From: Streptomyces physcomitrii
GTDB taxonomy: Bacteria; Actinomycetota; Actinomycetes; Streptomycetales; Streptomycetaceae
Reading direction: 5' to 3'
Length of the DNA: 64,000 nt
NCBI RefSeq assembly: GCF_012273655.1
Contig: NZ_JAAWWP010000018.1
Span: forward strand, 62,001 to 126,000
Numbering within the stretch: the first letter of the stretch is position 1; every line of letters starts with the position of its first letter. The position numbers and the translations under genes were made by a program. The notes beneath the pieces are model-generated. The model saw only the letters and a program-made list of their open reading frames with translations, did no database searches and was not told the DNA's origin. Below are positions 36,637-45,414 of the stretch, piece after piece.

Positions 36637-37635
36637 CTACCAGCGCACGGCGGCAGCGGCGGCGAAGTCCCCGGCGTGCGCGAAGCCGGAGAGCACGACG
36701 AGGTCGCCCTTGCGGAGGCTCCCCTCGTCGCGGGCGTGGGTCAGCGTCACCGGGATGCCCGCGCCGAAGAGGTTGCCGTAGCGGTCGAAGGTGTCCGGGT
36801 GGCGTTCCGGCTTGAGACCGAGGTCCTGGCGCCAGTTGCTGAGGAACATCCGGTTCGGCTGGTTGGTGACGAGGAGGTCGATGTCGGTGGTGGGGGTGCC
36901 GAGGCGCTCGCACAGCTCCCTGGTCACCTGCGGGACGAGCTGGTTGCCCCGCGCGACGATCTGCTCGACCTTGCTGTCGGTGAAGCCGATGTCGATCTCG
37001 CCCTCGCCGGGCTCCCAGTATTTGCGGGTGTCCGCGGAGAGGCTCATGTCGTTGGCGTACTCGACCCCGTGGTGGGTCACCACGTCCAGGATCGGCGACT
37101 CGTCGCCCGCCGTGAGGTAGCCGACGCCGCAGCCGTCGCCGGGCACCGGGGCGTGCTTGCGGCCGCGGACGCCGGGGCGGGCGAAGACCTGGCCGGCCAT
37201 GTTCTGCACACAGCAGATCAGCGCGGTGCGGGCCTGGCCCGAGGCGATGAGGGCCCGGCCGATCTTCATCAGGTGGACGAAGGCGGCGCAGCCGCTGTTG
37301 TGCACGTCGATGATCCACTCGGGCACCGGGTCGAGCCCGAGCCGGGCCGCGATGTCGGCGCCCGCCCCGGTGAACGCCCTGTCCGGCAGCGCGACATTGG
37401 TGAGCAGCACGTCCAGCGGCCCGTCGCCGCGCGCGCGGCGGCGCTCCAGAAGCGGTCCGGCCGCCGCCACCGCCATGTCGGTGGCGCTCTCCTCGGGTGC
37501 GGCGTGCCGCCGGGCGAGCGGCGGTCCGAACATCGCGCCCTCGGAGTCCTGCGCGCTCCCGCCCGTGTAGAACTCGGTGCCGACGCTGCGCTCGGGCAGG
37601 TAGCTGTCCACGTCGACCAGGCTGACCGGGATCAC
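36637..37635 (-). CDS. KAS III-like (FabH-fold) condensing enzyme with altered active site
   Basis: A 332-residue thiolase-fold protein. The nucleophile is in VHNSGCAAFVHLMKIG (Cys near residue 115), and the C-terminal half has LLVTNQPNRMFLSNW where FabH has HQAN, so the catalytic His is Asn (near residue 257). RYGNLFGAGIPVTL contains the usual second Asn. FabH-type enzymes join acyl-CoA and malonyl-ACP, while divergent ones act as acyl transferases or on non-standard acceptors; the His-to-Asn change argues against ordinary decarboxylating condensation. It starts at GTG 37635, overlapping the SRPBCC stop by 4 bp. Confidence 0.85.
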   Translation of the reverse strand: MIPVSLVDVDSYLPERSVGTEFYTGGSAQDSEGAMFGPPLARRHAAPEESATDMAVAAAGPLLERRRARGDGPLDVLLTNVALPDRAFTGAGADIAARLGLDPVPEWIIDVHNSGCAAFVHLMKIGRALIASGQARTALICCVQNMAGQVFARPGVRGRKHAPVPGDGCGVGYLTAGDESPILDVVTHHGVEYANDMSLSADTRKYWEPGEGEIDIGFTDSKVEQIVARGNQLVPQVTRELCERLGTPTTDIDLLVTNQPNRMFLSNWRQDLGLKPERHPDTFDRYGNLFGAGIPVTLTHARDEGSLRKGDLVVLSGFAHAGDFAAAAAVRW

Positions 37636-38288
37636 GCGGCGGCCTCCGGACCGGGGGCGACCGCGAGGGGCAGGCCCCGGCCGCTGCGGTACTCCAGGAT
37701 GCGCTTGAGGTTCTCCAGCTCGATGCGGTGGCCGGCGTAGAAGAGGGGCCACAGGTCGCCGACCCAGATCCGCTCCGGGTCCGGGGACAGCTCGGGGTAG
37801 GGGTTCTTGTCGTAGTTCGGGTGGTGGCAGTTGGTCCACAGGACCACCGAGCCCGGCTTGCCGAGCACCTGCTCGGCGGGGACGATCCGGAAGAGGTAGA
37901 TCATCCAGAGTTCCTCGCCCTGGTCCCAGGCGCAGTGGTAGTCCAGCGTCAGCGCCTCGCGGTTGGGCTCGATCCGCATATAGATCCTGGTGTTCTCGGC
38001 CAGGGTGTCCCAGCCGACGAACAGCCCCGGCTCGCCCGCGGGTTCGAAGGCGCGGGTGCTGACGGAGTACTCGTCCAGGGTGTTGATGTCCGAGAGGTAG
38101 TCGAAGACGTCCTCGGGCGGGCAGTCGATGTACTGCTGGATGGTGCAGTAGTCGCCGTACACCTCCTCGTGCGGGTACGCGGTGCGGGTCATCCCGGTGG
38201 CCCGCGCGAGGATGTCCGGCACGCTGTGCGTCTCGCACCGGACGAGCCCGGGGATGTCAGCCAACTGGTGTGACGCGGTCGTCATCAT
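37632..38288 (-). CDS. SRPBCC (START/Bet v1-like) family protein
   Basis: A 218-residue protein. The central part YIDCPPEDVFDYLSDINTLD is the standard start of a SRPBCC pocket, followed by SVSTRAFEPAGEPGLFVGWD and an aromatic-rich strand series. Family members bind hydrophobic ligands; polyketide aromatase/cyclases are one branch. An extra N-terminal part and a long C-terminal extension (NCHHPNYDKNPYPELSPDP) are unlike simple cyclases. The start ATG 38288 lies 4-5 bases after GGAG and 32 bp inside the upstream ThDP gene, and the next gene overlaps by 4 bp. Its role is inferred from the operon: handling the product of the ThDP or KAS III enzyme. Confidence 0.78.
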   Translation of the reverse strand: MMTTASHQLADIPGLVRCETHSVPDILARATGMTRTAYPHEEVYGDYCTIQQYIDCPPEDVFDYLSDINTLDEYSVSTRAFEPAGEPGLFVGWDTLAENTRIYMRIEPNREALTLDYHCAWDQGEELWMIYLFRIVPAEQVLGKPGSVVLWTNCHHPNYDKNPYPELSPDPERIWVGDLWPLFYAGHRIELENLKRILEYRSGRGLPLAVAPGPEAAA

Positions 38289-40008
38289 GTGCTCCTGAAG
38301 AGGTGGCGCGGTCGTCGATCAGCTTGAGGAACGGCAGGAACGGGGGCAGTTCGTCCGGGTCGGCCTCGACGCAGACCAGCGCGGGGCCGGTGCGCTCGTT
38401 CGCGGCGAGCAGGGCGCGGCGCAGTTCCTCGGCGGTGGTCGCGGTGGCGGTGCGCAGCGAGGGGAACATCGCGCCCACCCCGGCCGCGAGGTCGGCGGGC
38501 CGGAAGGTGTTGTACGAGTAGTCGGCCGCGTAGAGCAGTTGCTCCCGGGTCACGCACATCGCGTGCGCGTTGTTGTTGAACACCACGAAGGTGACGGGCA
38601 GTTGGTGTTCGACGGCGGTGTGCAGCTCCATGCCGTGCGCGTAGAAGCCGCCGTCGCCGGAGAGTACGTAGGCGCGCCGGCCGGTGCCGAAGGCGGCGCC
38701 GATCCCGGCGCCGAAGCTGTGCCCCATGCCGCCCATGCCGAGGGCGAGGACGAACTGGCCCTCGCGCGGCACGCTCAGATGGTGGATCACCGCCGAGCTG
38801 GCGTTCCCGGCGTCGGAGACCACGGTGGCGCCGTCCGGGAGCGCGGACTCGATGGCCCGCACCGCGTCGTCCAGGCGCACCCCGGGGGAGTCGGGGCGCG
38901 GTGCCACCAGGTACTCCGGTCCGCCGGACGGCGGTCCCCCGGGCCCGCGGTCGGGCAGCGCGGCCAAGGCCTCGGCGGCGGCGCGCAGTTCGGTGCGCAG
39001 ATCGCCGTCGACATGGACGACCGGTGCGTCCGCGCGGAGCGCCCCGGGGTAGGGCGCTTCGGGGTCGAAGCAGACCAGGGGGGTGGCGTCGAGGGCCGCT
39101 TCGAGTCCGGCCCGCGCCATCACCGGCAGCCGGGTGCCCACCAGGACGCACAGGGCCGCCCGCTCCAACTGCCGCCGCACCGTGGGGTGTCCGATGGTTC
39201 CGGCGACGCCCGCGTACCGGGAATCGCCGTTGTCGAAGGCGTCCTTGGCCTCCGGGGTCACGGCCACCGAAGCTCCCAGGAGCCGGGCCAGTTCGGCGAG
39301 TTCGGCCCGGGCCCCGGCGCGGCCGACGCCGTCCCCGGCGATCACCAGGACCCCGGCCCCGCTCGCGGCGGCGCCGGTGAGCATCCGTGCCGCGGCCGTC
39401 CGGTTGCCCGCCGCCGCGGCGGGCCGGTCCGGCTCGGCCAACAGCTGGTCCAGGGAAGGCAGTTGGTCCACGGTGGCCTGCTGCACGTCCTTGGGCAGCA
39501 GCAGTACGGCCGGTCCCCGGCACGGGCCGCGGGTCGCGGCGACGGCCTCGGCGAGCAGCTTGCCGATGTCCGCCGGGTCGTCGACCCGGGCGCAGAAGCG
39601 GGTGAGGGGCCTGAAGAGGTCGACCGCGTCGAAGGTGCCGGCGAGGCCGCTGGAGTCCTGGAAGGCCCCGCGGCCCTCCAGGGGGCGGGGCGGCTGGCCG
39701 ACGAGGGCGAGGGTGGGGATGCGCGCGGCGTACGCCTCCGCGAGGCCCGGGACCAGGTTCATCGCGCCGGCGCCCGAGGTGGCCATGGCCACGCCGAGGC
39801 GGCCGGAGGTGCGGTGGTAGCCCTCGGCCATGGTGGCGGCGGAGAACTCGTGTTTGGCGACGACCGCCGTGACCCGCCCGCCGGAGAGGTGGGCGGCGTC
39901 GTAGAGATCCTCGATGTTCGCGCCGCCCACTCCGAAGACGTGGTCGGTTCCCTGGTCGGCCAGGGAGGAGATGACGTAATCGGCGACGCGTGGGGGACCT
40001 TTTCGCAT
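38257..40008 (-). CDS. Thiamine diphosphate-dependent enzyme, acetolactate-synthase-like
   Basis: A 583-residue ThDP enzyme. The activating glutamate is Glu54 in AVVAKHEFSAATMAEGY. The middle domain has the FAD-site-like LARLLGASVAVTPEAKDAFD, and the ThDP-binding motif runs from YVLSGDGGFYAHGMELHTAV to FNNNAHAM. Compared with acetolactate synthase it lacks the usual QVPT acceptor loop (here QPPRPLEGRGAFQDSSGLAG), so it is probably a decarboxylase or carboligase for a special substrate. ATG 40008 follows the SD GGGAGA. It heads a four-gene operon with SRPBCC, KAS III-like and aminotransferase genes. Confidence 0.88.
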   Translation of the reverse strand: MRKGPPRVADYVISSLADQGTDHVFGVGGANIEDLYDAAHLSGGRVTAVVAKHEFSAATMAEGYHRTSGRLGVAMATSGAGAMNLVPGLAEAYAARIPTLALVGQPPRPLEGRGAFQDSSGLAGTFDAVDLFRPLTRFCARVDDPADIGKLLAEAVAATRGPCRGPAVLLLPKDVQQATVDQLPSLDQLLAEPDRPAAAAGNRTAAARMLTGAAASGAGVLVIAGDGVGRAGARAELAELARLLGASVAVTPEAKDAFDNGDSRYAGVAGTIGHPTVRRQLERAALCVLVGTRLPVMARAGLEAALDATPLVCFDPEAPYPGALRADAPVVHVDGDLRTELRAAAEALAALPDRGPGGPPSGGPEYLVAPRPDSPGVRLDDAVRAIESALPDGATVVSDAGNASSAVIHHLSVPREGQFVLALGMGGMGHSFGAGIGAAFGTGRRAYVLSGDGGFYAHGMELHTAVEHQLPVTFVVFNNNAHAMCVTREQLLYAADYSYNTFRPADLAAGVGAMFPSLRTATATTAEELRRALLAANERTGPALVCVEADPDELPPFLPFLKLIDDRATSSGAHDDDRVTPVG

Positions 40009-40583
40009 GACGTCTCCCTTGAGGCTCCGAAGACCGGGCCCGTGAACGTACTGTGCTATTCCTTCCGGTGTTTCTCGGAAAGAGCCGGACATCGCGCCGG
40101 AGCGCCGTGGAAGACAGCGGGAAGCGGTCCTCGGCGGCGGGCCGGGCAATGCACAACCTAGCCCGGGAGAGGGGCGCCCAAATGGTCCCGGGCGACCGGT
40201 CTGCAAGTTTCACTAGTGTTCCCCGCGGCCCCGATCCGCCGGGAACCGGCGCCCGGCGGCGGGCCCCGTCGCGGGCTTTCGGCCGGTCAGGGGCGGCCGG
40301 AGACCGGCAGCAGGGGTCAGTGGTTCGCGGCGTGCTCCCCGCGCGGGGTGCCCGGCCGCCTACCGCAAGCCGTTCCCTTTCCCGCACGCGTGGGCATTCC
40401 CGCACGCATCGGCAGGGATATCCCGATTCCCCGGGCAGCTGCCGGACCGATTCCCCCTCGAAACCGCGGACTCGATTCCCGGGCGGTCTGCCGAAGAGCC
40501 TTCCTTCCCCGTCCGGTGGACAAAGAAGGCCGCCCTTCCTCATTCTCCGGCAGCGGCCGGGGAATTCCTCGGCCGCGGCCGGG
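40009..40583. other. Intergenic region upstream of the ThDP operon
   Basis: 575 bp with no supported gene. The part 40020-40090 and the TGCAAGTTTCACTAGTGTTC stretch (40201-40220) are relatively A+T-rich and probably hold the ThDP operon promoter. CCCGCACGC occurs twice 18 bp apart (40381 and 40399). The right end is the 3' flank of the minus-strand RCK gene, with G+C-rich palindromes such as CGGCCGCGGCCG that may act as its terminator. Confidence 0.4.
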
Positions 40584-42731
40584 CTACTCCCCCGCGTCCA
40601 GCAGGAGTTCGGCGAGCCCCTGCCGGGTGGCCGCGAGGATCACCCGGTCCTGGGGGCGCAGTACGTACCCGGCGGGCGGGTCCCACAGCAGCCGGGGCTC
40701 GCGGGCGGTGCCGTGCGGGGTCTCGGGGCGGGACGGGGCCTCCTCGGCCTCGGTGTCCAGGGCGAGGACCCGCCAGACGCCGGGCCGGAAGACCTGGCCG
40801 ACGGTGCGCTCGCTGAGCTGGTGGTGGGCGCCCGCCTGGAGGTCGGCGAAGAGCAGTACCCGGCGCTCCACCGGCATGGCGCCCAGGATCTGACGGCCCA
40901 TCATGGCGCTGGCGAAGGCGGGCGCGGCCAGGGTGGTCACGCTGCGGCTGCGGGTCAGGCCCTCGGGGTGGGCGGCGCGCAGGGTGCGGTAGACGGCGGT
41001 GGCGAAGCGGTCGTCGTACAGGCGCAGGGCGACCTTGAGGTCGGGCTTGACCCCGCGGGCGTACAGGACGGCTTCCAGGTTGGTGGTGTCGGAGCTGGTC
41101 AGGGCGAGCAGGGCGGCGGCGCGGTGCACCTTCGCCGCCTCCAGTACGCCCTCCTCGGTGACGTCGCCGAGCACGGTGGGCACCCGCAGTCTGCGGGCCA
41201 GCGGCACCCCGCGCGCCTCGGGGTCCTCCTCCACGCAGACCACCGGGATGTCGAGTTCGCGCAGCCGTCCGAGGACCCGGCTGCCGATCTTGCCGAGGCC
41301 GAGCAGGACGACATGGCCGGACAGGCCGCGCGGCGGGCGGCGCAGCGCGTAGGCGGTGCGGAAGGTGCCGAGCCCCTCCAGGACCGCGGCCACAAGGACC
41401 GGCAGCAGGAGCAGTCCGACGAAGCCGGAGAGGAGTTGCAGGATCTGGCGGCTGACCGGCTCGCCGTCCGCGGGGTCGCCGATGGCGAGCAGGTCGAGCA
41501 GGGACAAGTAGGCGGCGTGCAGGGGGTGTTCACCGGTGGTGAGCCAGCCCGCCACGCCGAGGGCGACGACCAGGAGGAGGATCGCGGCCAGCGACCAGTT
41601 CAGGCGCCGGGAGAGCAGCGAGGAGATCGGGGCAGCCAGGCTCACCAGGCGCTGCGGGCGGGAGCGCCTGGCGGCCGGGGCGGCGACGGTGTCCAGGACC
41701 ACGGCGGCCCGCCCGCGCGCCCGGGCCACCGTCTCCTCGTCCGGCAGCAGCAGCGGGCCCTCGGTGCCGCTGCTGTCGGAGCCCTCGCTGCCCGCGGGGT
41801 CGCCCGCCGTGGAGGAGAGCAGGGCGAGGGTGCACAGGCCCTGCCCGGCACTTTCGTCCTGGTCGGCGGGGGTGCGTTCGACGGCGCGCAGCAGCAGCCC
41901 GTCGGCCTGGACGATCTTGCGGGTGCCGGCGACGGCGGTGGCCGCGAGCGCCGGGGCGGCGGTGTCGGCGTCGGAGAGGACGGTGGTGGTGGCGTCCAGG
42001 GCCTCGGCGTCCAGGCTCGGGTCGCCGAGCACGGCGGCCTGGTCGAGGACCTCCTCCAGATGGCTGCCGAGCTTGCGGTTGTACATCCGGATGACCAGGC
42101 GCAGCCGGGGGTTGAGGCGGCGGGCCCGCAGCGCGGTGTGGATGTTCAGCTCGTCGTCCTCGAAGACCAGCGCCAGCGCGCTCGCCTCCTCCACGCCGAG
42201 CCGTACCAGGAGGGCGTCGTCCACGGTGGGCGCCACCAGGACCTGCGCCTCGGCGGTGGGCACCGGCCGGGCCGCCCCGCGCTGCCCGCCGCCCTGCCGC
42301 GGCACGCCCTCGCGGGCGCCGGGGCCGCCCTGCGGCTCGTGCCCCGAGGCATCCGCCGGGCCCGAACTCCCGTGTCCCGCGTGGCCGTTCGCCGGTGCGG
42401 CGGTGCCGCGGGCCATCGCCGTGGTCATCCGGCCGAGCAGCGCCGCCGCCCGGCCCGCCGCGCCGCCGCCCGCGAATCCGCGTTCGCGCGCGCCCTCGCC
42501 GGGCAGCGCGGTGTCGGTGGCGACGACGACGGTGGTCCGCACCCGGTAGACCTCGGCCAGCTCGGTGCCGAGCCGGTGCGCGAGCGCGTCGTCCCCGCAG
42601 ACGATCATGCCGGGCGCCTCGGGCGGCGGCTGCGGGCGGAAGGCCGTCCGCCCCCACTCGGAGGCCGTCCGGGCACGCTCGGAGGGCGCCCGCCCGCGTT
42701 CGGGTGCCGTGCGTCCTCGCTCGGAAGCCAT
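40584..42731 (-). CDS. Ion-channel-like membrane protein with two NAD-binding (RCK/TrkA-N) domains
   Basis: A 715-residue protein. N-terminal residues 1-35 are imperfect 7-8-residue repeats (RTAPERGRAPSERARTASEW). The first Rossmann domain starts at GMIVCGDDALAHRLGTELAE and is split by an Ala/Gly-rich insert of about 70 residues. A two-segment pore-like region follows at about 380-455 (WSLAAILLLVVALGVAGWL, then LLAIGDPADG, then LLSGFVGLLLLPVLVAAVLE), and a second Rossmann domain GHVVLLGLGKIGSRVLGRLR with a C-terminal RCK subdomain. This is the layout of K+-channel/RCK fusions, but the filter reads AIGDP, not TVGYG, so conductance is uncertain. It stands alone on the minus strand. Confidence 0.8.
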   Translation of the reverse strand: MASERGRTAPERGRAPSERARTASEWGRTAFRPQPPPEAPGMIVCGDDALAHRLGTELAEVYRVRTTVVVATDTALPGEGARERGFAGGGAAGRAAALLGRMTTAMARGTAAPANGHAGHGSSGPADASGHEPQGGPGAREGVPRQGGGQRGAARPVPTAEAQVLVAPTVDDALLVRLGVEEASALALVFEDDELNIHTALRARRLNPRLRLVIRMYNRKLGSHLEEVLDQAAVLGDPSLDAEALDATTTVLSDADTAAPALAATAVAGTRKIVQADGLLLRAVERTPADQDESAGQGLCTLALLSSTAGDPAGSEGSDSSGTEGPLLLPDEETVARARGRAAVVLDTVAAPAARRSRPQRLVSLAAPISSLLSRRLNWSLAAILLLVVALGVAGWLTTGEHPLHAAYLSLLDLLAIGDPADGEPVSRQILQLLSGFVGLLLLPVLVAAVLEGLGTFRTAYALRRPPRGLSGHVVLLGLGKIGSRVLGRLRELDIPVVCVEEDPEARGVPLARRLRVPTVLGDVTEEGVLEAAKVHRAAALLALTSSDTTNLEAVLYARGVKPDLKVALRLYDDRFATAVYRTLRAAHPEGLTRSRSVTTLAAPAFASAMMGRQILGAMPVERRVLLFADLQAGAHHQLSERTVGQVFRPGVWRVLALDTEAEEAPSRPETPHGTAREPRLLWDPPAGYVLRPQDRVILAATRQGLAELLLDAGE

Positions 42732-42860
42732 GCGTCCTCTCCTGGTACGGGGCCGTACGGTCCCCTGAACCTACCTTCCGGGAGCGGGAGTTGACGGGAC
42801 GAGGCGGGCAGGCCGACGACGGGGGCACCGAAGGCCGGGGGGCGGCATGCGCCGCAGCAC

Positions 42861-45044
42861 TCAACTGCCCGTGAGGATCACGAGTCGCCCCGTCGCCCGG
42901 GTCATCGCCACATAGCGGTCGACCGCGCCCTCGATGCCCTCGCCGAACTTCTCCGGGTCGACGAGGACGACGAGGTCGAACTCAAGTCCCTTCGCCAGTA
43001 CGGGAGTCAGCGAGCGCACCCGGTCGCTTCCGCGGAAGCCGGGGTCGCCGATGACACAGGCGGTGCCGTCGGGGTGCGCCGCGAGCCAGGTGCCGAGGAC
43101 GGTGTCCCGTTCCGCGCGGGAGCCGCGCACGACGGGGACGCCGCCGCTGCGGATCGAGGTGGGCACATTGGCGTCCGGTAGCACGGCTCGGATGACCGGC
43201 TCGGCCTCCGCCATGATCTCCTCCGGTGTGCGGTAGTTGACGCTCAGCGAGGTCAGGCCGATCCGGTCGAAGCCGACCCGGGCGAGGCGTTCGGCCCAGG
43301 TTTCGGTGAAGCCGTGCCGGGCCTGGGCGCGGTCCCCGACGATGGTGAAGCTCCGGGAGGGGCAGCGCAGCAGCAGCATCTGCCACTCGGCGTCGGTGAG
43401 TTCCTGCGCCTCGTCGACCACGATGTGCGCGAACGGCCCGGCGAGCGGCTCCGGTTCGGCCCCGGGCAGCCCGCTCTCGTCGACCAGGGTGTCCTGGAGG
43501 TCCTGCCCGAGCAGCATGGTCACCGCGCCCTCGCCGTCGGCATCGGCCGCGACCGCGTCGCTGATGACATCGGCCATCCGCGCGCGCTGCGCGGCGAGCG
43601 AGGCGCGCTGCCGCCGCCTGCGCACCGGCGCCTCGGGGTCGCCGAGCCGCTGCCGGGCCGCGTCCAGGAGCGGCAGGTCGGACACCGTCCAGGCCGCGCC
43701 CTCCGGACGCCGCAGCCTGCGTACCTCCTCGGGGGCGAGCCAGGGCGCGCACATCCGCAGATAGGCGGGCACCGTCCACAGGTCCCCGACCAGGTCGGCC
43801 GGGTCGAGCAGCGGCCAGGCGCGGTGCAGGGCGGTCACCAACTCCCGGTGGTGGGTGAGGAATCGGTGCAGCAGCTCGGTCGGCACCTGCTCGTCGTGAC
43901 GGTCCGTCAGAATGGTGAGCAGTTCCTCCCAGACCTGGTCCTGGGCGTCGTTGTGCGGGGTGCCCGACTCGGCCGCCTCGAAGGCCGCGGCCCAGTCCTC
44001 GGGGCCGAGCCGGACCTCGGACCAGGGGGTGGTGACCGTCAGCGCCTCGGTGGGCGGCTCCTCGTAGAACCGTACGGCCGTCTCGACGGCCCGCACCATG
44101 TCCGCGGCGGACTTCAGCCGGGCCACCTCCGGGTCGGACTCCTCCACCGCCTCGGCACCCTCGGGCACCAGGTCCCGCAGGGTGCAGGTCCGCACGCCCT
44201 CCTCGCCGAGGCTCGGCAGCACATCGGCGACATAGCCCAGGTACGGCTGGTGCGGGCCGACGAAGAGCACTCCGCCGCGGCGGTGGCCGAGGCGGGGGTC
44301 GGCGTAGAGCAGATAGGCCGAGCGGTGCAGGGCGACCACGGTCTTGCCGGTGCCGGGGCCGCCGTCCACCACGAGGGCGCCCTGCGAACCGGCCCGGATG
44401 ATGGCGTCCTGGTCGGCCTGGATGGTGCCGAGCACATCCCGCATCCGGGCCGAACGGTGGCCGCCCAGACTGGCGATGAAGGCGGACTGGTCGTCCAGCG
44501 CGGCATGCCCGGCGAAGCCCTCGGCGGTGAAGACCTCGTCCCAGTAGTCGCTGATCCGACCGCCGGTCCAGCGGTATCTGCGGCGGCTGGCCAGGCCCAT
44601 CGGGCGGGCGTGGGTGGCCCCGAAGAAGGGCTCGGCGGCCGGGGAGCGCCAGTCCACCAGGAGCCGCCGGCCCGCGCTGTCCTTCAGGCCGAGCCGCCCC
44701 ACGTACACCGGTGCGGAGCCGTCCGCCGCGACCATGTGCCCGAGGCACAGGTCGAGACCGAAGCGGCGCAGCGCGCGCAGCCGTCCGCTGAGCCGGTGGA
44801 CCTCCACATCCCGGTCCATCGCCTGCCGCCCCGCGCCCCCGGGCGCCCTCAGCTCGGCGGCGAGCTGCTCGGACAGTTCGCCGATGGACTCCGCCAGGCA
44901 GGCCTCGACGGCCGCGAAGTGCTCCTCGTCACGGGCGATCAGCGCCGGATCGGCCTTGGCCGCGAGCCGCTCGGGAAGCTCGAAGGCGCTGGTACGGGCG
45001 CCGGTGGAGGTGGTGGCGGCAGTGGGGCGGGGCGGGGGTTTCAC
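42861..45044 (-). CDS. helR: HelD/HelR-type RNA polymerase-recycling ATPase
   Basis: A 727-residue superfamily I helicase-like ATPase. The N-terminal coiled coil (EHFAAVEACLAESIGELSEQ) would enter the RNA polymerase secondary channel. Walker A is VVDGGPGTGKTVVALHRSAY near residue 226, and Walker B VVDEAQELTDAEWQML near 541; SVNYRTPEEIM and VAMTRATGRLVIL are late helicase motifs. HelD proteins clear stalled RNA polymerase; the HelR branch of Streptomyces is known to displace rifamycins from it. The adjacent rifamycin glycosyltransferase with its RAE-like element supports the HelR assignment, but HelR versus HelD is inferred from context. Upstream lies an unusual repeat array. Confidence 0.8.
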   Translation of the reverse strand: MKPPPRPTAATTSTGARTSAFELPERLAAKADPALIARDEEHFAAVEACLAESIGELSEQLAAELRAPGGAGRQAMDRDVEVHRLSGRLRALRRFGLDLCLGHMVAADGSAPVYVGRLGLKDSAGRRLLVDWRSPAAEPFFGATHARPMGLASRRRYRWTGGRISDYWDEVFTAEGFAGHAALDDQSAFIASLGGHRSARMRDVLGTIQADQDAIIRAGSQGALVVDGGPGTGKTVVALHRSAYLLYADPRLGHRRGGVLFVGPHQPYLGYVADVLPSLGEEGVRTCTLRDLVPEGAEAVEESDPEVARLKSAADMVRAVETAVRFYEEPPTEALTVTTPWSEVRLGPEDWAAAFEAAESGTPHNDAQDQVWEELLTILTDRHDEQVPTELLHRFLTHHRELVTALHRAWPLLDPADLVGDLWTVPAYLRMCAPWLAPEEVRRLRRPEGAAWTVSDLPLLDAARQRLGDPEAPVRRRRQRASLAAQRARMADVISDAVAADADGEGAVTMLLGQDLQDTLVDESGLPGAEPEPLAGPFAHIVVDEAQELTDAEWQMLLLRCPSRSFTIVGDRAQARHGFTETWAERLARVGFDRIGLTSLSVNYRTPEEIMAEAEPVIRAVLPDANVPTSIRSGGVPVVRGSRAERDTVLGTWLAAHPDGTACVIGDPGFRGSDRVRSLTPVLAKGLEFDLVVLVDPEKFGEGIEGAVDRYVAMTRATGRLVILTGS

Positions 45045-45087
45045 TGGTACAGCTCCGTTCTGGGGGCCGCGGGGGCCGGGGGTGTTT

Positions 45088-45414
45088 CACGTGCGGGTGG
45101 GGCGGGAGGGCTTCGCGGGTTCGCCCGCAAGTGCAGGCATCGCGGGTGGACTTGACCGGCGCGTCATCGCAAGTGGAGCCGCGGTGGGTGGACTTGGCGA
45201 GGTGTCTCAAGTGCAGTCAGGGCACGGGAGCCGGCCGGGGGCTTGGCCGTCAAGTACGGCCGTGGGATGGGGACTTGACCCGAAGACCCCAAGTGCGAAT
45301 GCCATAGGGGGACTTGACGACAGGAACGTACGAGGCCGCGGCGCACACCGAGGATGTCCGCCGCACGCCTAGCAGCACCCGCCCCCTCAAGTCGCCGCTT
45401 CCAAGAGCAACTTG
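45088..45414. repeat. Array of CAAGT-N17-ACTTG units, about 40-bp period, between rgt and helR
   Basis: Five units have CAAGT and ACTTG exactly 22 bp apart: 45128/45150, 45170/45192, 45251/45273, 45290/45312 and 45388/45410. Two degenerate units start at 45088 (CACGT, with GCTTC at +22) and 45208 (GCTTG at +33). The first six begin 38-43 bp apart. The right arm is usually preceded by a G-rich run (GGGTGGACTTG). The last unit lies inside the 3' end of the glycosyltransferase gene; the rest fill the 342-bp gap before helR. Each unit is an inverted repeat with arms two helical turns apart. Confidence 0.85.

Noticed and set aside
45088..45414. CRISPR array between rgt and helR
   Set aside because: The conserved parts are 5-6-bp arms, not 25-35-bp repeats, and the spacing is irregular.
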